Assembly (NCBI RefSeq): GCF_003284965.1
Contig: NZ_QMEW01000008.1
Coordinates: forward strand, 97,236-161,235
DNA from: Mycolicibacterium sp. GF69
GTDB lineage: Bacteria > Actinomycetota > Actinomycetes > Mycobacteriales > Mycobacteriaceae
Length of the DNA: 64,000 nt
Reading direction: 5' to 3'
Part shown: one piece after another, positions 59,257-64,000 of the stretch
Numbering within the stretch: position 1 is the first letter of the stretch
How the letters are laid out: every line of letters begins with the position of its first letter
Made by a program: the position numbers and the translations under genes
Notes under the pieces: generated by a model
Told to the model about the DNA's origin: nothing
Databases searched by the model: none
Seen by the model: only the letters and a program-made list of their open reading frames with translations

Positions 59257-61515
59257 ATGACCGAGAACGCTCCAACCGTCCCTTTGGGCACCTGGTTGGC
59301 CGATCTCCCCGACGAGCGGCTCATCCGGCTGCTGGAGTTGCGGCCCGACCTGACCCAGCCGCCACCGGGGACGATCGCTGCGCTGGCGGCCCGCGCCCAG
59401 ACCCGCCAGTCGGTCAAGGCCGCCACCGATGACCTCGACTTTCTGCGGCTGGCGGTGCTCGACGCGCTGCTGGTTCTGCACGCCGACGCCACGGCCGTTC
59501 CACTCTCCAAGCTGGTCGAGCTGATCGGCGACCGAGTATCGGAGGCTGCCCTCGCCGACGCCTTCGACGATCTGCGCGAGCGCGCGCTGGTCTGGGGTGA
59601 CACCACGGTGCGGATCGCGTCCGAAGCCGCGGCGGGCCTGCCGTGGTATCCGGGGCAGGCGACGGTCGAGGACGCGGCGGCCTCACCGGATGAGATCGCC
59701 GCGCGGCTCGAAGCGCTCGACGAGGCGCAGTCCGACCTACTGCAGAAGCTGCTCGAGGGCTCACCGGTGGGCCGTACCCGCGACGCCGCGCCCGGCACCC
59801 CGGCGGACCGTCCGGTGCAGCGGTTGCTGGCGGCCGGCCTGCTACGTCAGGTCGATGCCGAGACCGTGATCCTGCCGCGGTTGGTCGGCCAGGTGCTGCG
59901 CGGCGAACTGCCGGGCCCGCTCCAGCTGACCGAGCCGGACCCGGCGGTGTCGACGACGACGGCAGCCGACGCCGACGCGGTGGCCGCGGGCGCCGCGCTC
60001 GACTTGTTGCGCGAAGTCGATGTTGTGCTCGAAACACTGGGCACCACACCGGTTCCCGAGTTGCGCAGCGGCGGGCTCGGGATACGCGACGTCAAGCGGC
60101 TGGCCAAGGTCACCGGCATCGACGAGCGACGGTTGGGGCTCATCCTGGAGGTGACCGCCGCCGCAGGGCTGATCTCGACGGGCATGCCCGAACCCGAACC
60201 TGACGCGGCAGCAGGGCCCTACTGGGCCCCGACGGTGTCCGCCGACCGGTTCGTCGAATCCCCGACCGCGACCAGGTGGCATCTGCTGGCGACCGCCTGG
60301 CTGGAGCTGCCGGGGCGGCCCAGCCTGATCGGTTATCGCGGGCCCGACGGAAAACCCTATGCCGCACTGTCGGATTCGTTGTTCTCCACCGCAGCACCGC
60401 TCGACCGCAGACTGCTTCTCGATGTACTCGCCAGCTTGCCGCCCGGCACGGGCACCGACGCCGCGGAGGCGTCACGCGCGATGATCTGGCGCAGGCCGCG
60501 CTGGGGTGCCCGACTGCAGCCGGAGCCGGTCGCCGACCTGCTGACCGAAGCGCACGCGCTGGGTCTGGTGGGGCGCGGCGCGCTCGCGACACCGGCCCGA
60601 GCGCTGCTCGCCGACGCCTCCCCCGACGAGGTGATCAGGGCGATGGACAAGGTGCTGCCCCCGCCGATCGACCACTTCCTGCTGCAGGCCGATCTGACGG
60701 TGATCGTCCCTGGGCCGCTGCAACGGGACCTGGCCGAAAAACTGGCCGCGGTGGCAAGCGTCGAGTCCGCCGGCGCGGCGATGGTGTACCGGATCAGCGA
60801 GGCCTCGATCAGGCGGGCGCTCGACACCGGTCAGACGGCGGGCCAGCTGCACGCCTTGTTCGATCGTCACTCGAAAACTCCTGTGCCGCAGGGTTTGACA
60901 TACCTCATCGACGATGTGGCCCGCCGACACGGCCAATTGCGCGTGGGAATGGCGACGTCGTTCGTGCGGTGTGAAGATGCCGCCCTGCTCGCCCAGGCGG
61001 TGAGTGCGCCGGCCACGGACTCCCTGGAGCTGCGTCTGCTCGCGCCGACCGTCGCGGTGTCCCAAGCGCCGATCTCCGAGGTACTCGCCGCTCTTCGACA
61101 AGCCGGGTTCGCCCCGGCGGCCGAGGACTCGACCGGCACGATCGTCGACATCCGGGCGCGGGGGGCGCGGGTGCCTGCCCCGTCGGGCCGGCGGCGCAGC
61201 TACCGACTCACCCCTACTCCGACCATCCAGACGCTCAGCGCGATCGTCGCGGTGCTGCGCAAGGTCGCGGCCGCGCCGACCGGCGGCATGCGACTGGACC
61301 CTGCCGTGGCGATCACCCAGTTGCAGGAGGCCGCGCACATGCAGGCCTCGGTCGTGATGGGCTACGTCGACCCCGCCGGGGTCGCGACGCAGCGGGTGGT
61401 GGCGCCGATCAACGTACGCGGAGGGCAGTTGACCGCTTACGACCCGGCGTCGGGCCGGGTGCGCGATTTCGCGATCCACCGCATCACCTCGGTGGTCGCC
61501 GCCGACGACTGGTGA
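59257..61515 (+). CDS. XPB/Ssl2-associated helicase_C_3 domain protein (Rv0862c-like)
   Basis: 752 residues, ATG 59257. It begins [20 protein letters not shown], with wHTH-like repeats ([20 protein letters not shown]), and has a large C-terminal domain: [40 protein letters not shown] and [20 protein letters not shown], as found in Rv0862c-type proteins. No Walker motif is present. Encoded just before the XPB helicase on the same strand, as in other actinobacteria; a partner role in repair is inferred. Divergent from the moaC operon. Confidence 0.88.
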   Translation: MTENAPTVPLGTWLADLPDERLIRLLELRPDLTQPPPGTIAALAARAQTRQSVKAATDDLDFLRLAVLDALLVLHADATAVPLSKLVELIGDRVSEAALADAFDDLRERALVWGDTTVRIASEAAAGLPWYPGQATVEDAAASPDEIAARLEALDEAQSDLLQKLLEGSPVGRTRDAAPGTPADRPVQRLLAAGLLRQVDAETVILPRLVGQVLRGELPGPLQLTEPDPAVSTTTAADADAVAAGAALDLLREVDVVLETLGTTPVPELRSGGLGIRDVKRLAKVTGIDERRLGLILEVTAAAGLISTGMPEPEPDAAAGPYWAPTVSADRFVESPTATRWHLLATAWLELPGRPSLIGYRGPDGKPYAALSDSLFSTAAPLDRRLLLDVLASLPPGTGTDAAEASRAMIWRRPRWGARLQPEPVADLLTEAHALGLVGRGALATPARALLADASPDEVIRAMDKVLPPPIDHFLLQADLTVIVPGPLQRDLAEKLAAVASVESAGAAMVYRISEASIRRALDTGQTAGQLHALFDRHSKTPVPQGLTYLIDDVARRHGQLRVGMATSFVRCEDAALLAQAVSAPATDSLELRLLAPTVAVSQAPISEVLAALRQAGFAPAAEDSTGTIVDIRARGARVPAPSGRRRSYRLTPTPTIQTLSAIVAVLRKVAAAPTGGMRLDPAVAITQLQEAAHMQASVVMGYVDPAGVATQRVVAPINVRGGQLTAYDPASGRVRDFAIHRITSVVAADDW

Positions 61516-61711
61516 GAGCGTCCTAGCGCGAGGGCCCACACGACGGTAGGGGACGGCCGCCGAAATTGCAGCTCACGCCGTGTGTTGCGGGACCGACACG
61601 GTCTCTCGCGGCAAGTGGTGTCGGGCTGTTCTGGATAATGGATCGGATGACCAGCGAGCGAGAAGCGATGGGGGCACCACCCGCGCGTAGCGCAGGGGGA
61701 CGGGATCGCGC

Positions 61712-63361
61712 ATGACTGACGGCCCGTTGATCGTGCAGTCCGACAAGACCGTGCTGCTCGAAGTCGACCACGAGCAGGCGGGTGCTGCGCGCGCCGCCAT
61801 CGCCCCCTTCGCCGAACTCGAGCGTGCACCCGAACACGTGCACACCTACCGGATCACCCCGCTTGCGCTGTGGAACGCCCGCGCCGCGGGGCACGACGCT
61901 GAGCAGGTCGTCGACGCTCTGGTGTCGTTCTCGCGGTACGCGGTGCCGCAACCGCTGCTGGTCGACATCGTCGACACCATGGCCCGCTACGGGCGCCTGC
62001 AGTTGGTCAAGCATCCGGCGCATGGCCTGACGTTGGTGAGCTTTGACCGCGCAGTGCTCGAAGAGGTGCTGCGCAACAAGAAGATCGCGCCGATGCTGGG
62101 CGCACGCATCGACGACGACACCGTCCAGGTGCACAACAGCGAGCGTGGCCGCGTCAAGCAGATGCTGCTCAAAATCGGTTGGCCCGCAGAGGATCTGGCC
62201 GGCTACGTCGACGGCGAGAAGCACCCGATCAGCCTCGCGCAGGACGACTGGCATCTGCGTGACTACCAGGAGATGGCGACCGAGTCCTTCTGGGAGGGCG
62301 GATCGGGTGTCGTGGTGCTGCCGTGCGGCGCGGGCAAGACGCTGGTCGGTGCGGCCGCGATGGCGAAAGCCGCGGCGACCACGCTGATTCTGGTGACCAA
62401 CACCGTCGCGGGCAGACAGTGGAAGCGCGAGTTGATCAACCGCACCTCGCTCACCGAGAACGAGATTGGCGAGTACTCCGGGGAACGCAAGGAGATCCGT
62501 CCTGTCACCATCGCCACATATCAGGTGATCACGCGCCGCACCAAGGGCGAGTACCGACACCTGGAGTTGTTCGACAGCCGCGACTGGGGGCTGATCATCT
62601 ACGACGAGGTGCACCTGCTGCCCGCGCCCGTGTTCCGGATGACCGCCGACCTGCAGTCCCGTCGCCGACTCGGCTTGACCGCCACGCTGATCCGCGAGGA
62701 CGGCCGCGAGGGCGACGTGTTCTCGCTCATCGGGCCGAAGCGGTACGACGCGCCGTGGAAGGACATCGAGGCCCAGGGCTGGATCGCCCCGGCCGAATGC
62801 GTCGAGGTGCGGGTGACGATGACCGACAACGAGCGGATGCTCTACGCCGTCGCCGAACCCGATGAGCGCTACAAGCTGTGCTCGACGGTGCACACCAAAA
62901 TCGCGGTGGTGAAGTCGATCCTGGACAAGCACAAGGGTGAGCAGACGCTGGTGATCGGCGCCTATCTCGACCAGCTGGAAGAACTCGGAGCCGAACTCGA
63001 CGCGCCGGTCATCCAGGGCTCGACCAAGACCGCCGAGCGCGAGTCGTTGTTCGACCAGTTCCGTCGCGGTGAGATCTCGACACTGGTGGTGTCGAAGGTC
63101 GCCAACTTCTCCATCGATCTTCCGGAAGCCAGTGTGGCCGTGCAGGTTTCAGGAACCTTTGGGTCCCGCCAAGAGGAAGCGCAGCGGCTGGGGCGGTTGC
63201 TGCGCCCCAAGGCAGACGGCGGCGGCGCGATCTTCTACTCCGTGGTCTCCCGCGACAGCCTCGACGCCGAATACGCCGCACACCGTCAGCGGTTCCTCGC
63301 CGAGCAGGGCTACGGCTATGTGATCAAAGACGCGGACGACCTGTTGGGCCCCGCCATCTAG
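61712..63361 (+). CDS. ercc3: XPB/ERCC3-type DNA helicase
   Basis: 549 residues, ATG 61712, with AGGGGGACGGG upstream. Superfamily 2 helicase: N-terminal damage-recognition-like region (MTDGPLIVQSDKTVLLEVDH), Walker A VLPCGAGKTLVGAAAM, Walker B IIYDEVHLLP (DEVH), motif III LTATLIRED, motif V VVSKVANFSIDLPEA and motif VI RQEEAQRLGRLLRPK. A 3'-5' helicase like M. tuberculosis Rv0861c. The gap of 196 nt upstream shows no gene. It overlaps the convergent cupin gene stop by 4 nt. Confidence 0.96.
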   Translation: MTDGPLIVQSDKTVLLEVDHEQAGAARAAIAPFAELERAPEHVHTYRITPLALWNARAAGHDAEQVVDALVSFSRYAVPQPLLVDIVDTMARYGRLQLVKHPAHGLTLVSFDRAVLEEVLRNKKIAPMLGARIDDDTVQVHNSERGRVKQMLLKIGWPAEDLAGYVDGEKHPISLAQDDWHLRDYQEMATESFWEGGSGVVVLPCGAGKTLVGAAAMAKAAATTLILVTNTVAGRQWKRELINRTSLTENEIGEYSGERKEIRPVTIATYQVITRRTKGEYRHLELFDSRDWGLIIYDEVHLLPAPVFRMTADLQSRRRLGLTATLIREDGREGDVFSLIGPKRYDAPWKDIEAQGWIAPAECVEVRVTMTDNERMLYAVAEPDERYKLCSTVHTKIAVVKSILDKHKGEQTLVIGAYLDQLEELGAELDAPVIQGSTKTAERESLFDQFRRGEISTLVVSKVANFSIDLPEASVAVQVSGTFGSRQEEAQRLGRLLRPKADGGGAIFYSVVSRDSLDAEYAAHRQRFLAEQGYGYVIKDADDLLGPAI

Positions 63362-63702
63362 ACGTGCGGACCGACGGGGTTCGACACGGTAAGTAGCACC
63401 GCGGAGTCTTCGAGCGCCTGCAAACCGTGGCGGTCCTTCGGCACCGCGAGGTGGTCGCCGATGGAGCCCTCCCAATTGGCCGTCTGATGAGTCAGCCGTA
63501 CCCGGCCGTGCAGAACATGCAAAGTGGCTTCGCCGTTGGTCTCGTGCTCGGTCAGCTCGGAGCCGGCAGTCAAGGCGATCAGCGTCTGACGCAGCGAGTG
63601 CTCGTGACCGCCGTAGACGGTGTGCGCGCTGCGGCCGCTGCGGGCGGCGCGGGCCGTTTCGAGTTGCTCACGGGCGAGCGCTGTCAGCGAGGTCTTGTTC
63701 AT
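63358..63702 (-). CDS. Small cupin-domain protein
   Basis: 114 residues from ATG 63702 (MNKTSLTALAREQL); the longer frame to 63816 lacks support. One cupin fold: GHEHSLRQTLIALTAGSELT, EHETNGEATLHVLHGRVRLT, and GDHLAVPKDRHGLQALEDSA, with His residues placed as metal ligands (HEH-type, EH, RHG). Single-domain cupins have diverse roles; no substrate can be named. Confidence 0.88.
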   Translation of the reverse strand: MNKTSLTALAREQLETARAARSGRSAHTVYGGHEHSLRQTLIALTAGSELTEHETNGEATLHVLHGRVRLTHQTANWEGSIGDHLAVPKDRHGLQALEDSAVLLTVSNPVGPHV

Positions 63703-63843
63703 CGTGGGCTTCCTATCGAGGGCTGTTCGAATCGGGTACACGCAAAGAGACAATCCTAGTGACGTAGAGAACTCACCGGGCGCCCGCATCCGCACCGCCC
63801 GTAGCTGAGCGCCCACGGCGGTGACGCGCTAGCCTCCCTACCC

Positions 63844-64000
63844 ATGAGCAGACGCGGGCGCCGTCGCGCCATCTCGCCGGTCACGACGGCCAAGGTCGCG
63901 CTGGCCGGCGTCGCCGTCGGCCTGGGGACGTTGACCTGCGTCGGCGTCGCCACCGCGGATCCCGGGGCCCCACCGTTGCCCTCACCCGACGCTCCCGGCA
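63844..64000 (+). CDS. Exported protein, N terminus only (runs off window)
   Basis: ATG 63844; 52 residues visible. A basic start (MSRRGRRRAI), then a hydrophobic stretch (VALAGVAVGLGTLTCVGVATA) and a cleavage site near ATA-DPG, followed by Pro-rich sequence (APPLPSPDAPG). This is a signal peptide. The Pro-rich start recalls small Rpf-like or other secreted proteins, but the domain lies beyond the window. Confidence 0.6.
   Translation, partial: MSRRGRRRAISPVTTAKVALAGVAVGLGTLTCVGVATADPGAPPLPSPDAPG

Overview
The window is chromosomal DNA of a mycobacterium, probably a rapid grower. From about 29 kb to the right end the gene order follows the M. tuberculosis segment from prrA/prrB (Rv0903c/Rv0902c) to the XPB helicase (Rv0861c), in the same relative order: prrAB, DUF2630, phytoene dehydrogenase-like, gltA2, citA, fprB, diiron oxygenase, serC, sepH, DUF2537, TrmH-type methyltransferase, DUF3027, Rv0876c-like MFS, DUF2771, cspB, YccF, moaA, moaD, rpfA, moaE, mog, moaC, XPB. 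These assignments come from reading translated proteins; no database search was run.

Left part (1-25.1 kb, all minus strand) is an accessory lipopeptide locus: mmpS, two mmpL genes, an mbtH-like gene, and a giant nonribosomal peptide synthetase (NRPS) gene that starts at 17587 and runs off the left edge with 5862 codons and no stop. The gene content (mmpS-mmpL-mmpL-mbtH-NRPS) is that of glycopeptidolipid (GPL) loci, but the enzyme is not a GPL synthetase. It begins with a condensation domain, has no epimerization domain between modules, and carries N-methyltransferase domains in modules 2 and 5. The predicted product begins acyl-aa1-(N-Me)aa2-aa3-aa4-(N-Me)aa5. That spacing of N-methyl residues, all L, is what I recall for fortuitine, the acyl-nonapeptide methyl ester of M. 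fortuitum. The adenylation pockets fit only in part, because modules 1, 3 and 4 have three different pockets.

Region 25.1-29.2 kb is a 0.67-kb divergent intergenic segment with three inverted repeats, followed by a plus-strand operon: a NarL-type histidine kinase, its LuxR-type response regulator, a DUF6197-like protein and a DUF4097-type membrane-anchored protein. It is a candidate regulator of the lipopeptide export genes.

Region 29.3-49 kb is core: PrrA/PrrB signalling, an FKBP prolyl isomerase, an oxidoreductase, a MarR/MFS efflux pair, two citrate synthases around pdxH, a ferredoxin reductase paired with a diiron oxygenase, a CAP-domain exported protein, serine biosynthesis, and the division regulator SepH.

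Region 49-64 kb holds an MFS protein, a glutathionyl-hydroquinone reductase homologue, a cold-shock protein, two molybdopterin gene clusters (moaA-moaD on plus; small ORF-moaC-mog-moaE on minus) flanking rpfA with its ydaO (c-di-AMP) riboswitch, a Gap/Sap-type membrane protein, and the XPB helicase with its partner. No tRNA, rRNA, insertion sequence or CRISPR array was recognised.
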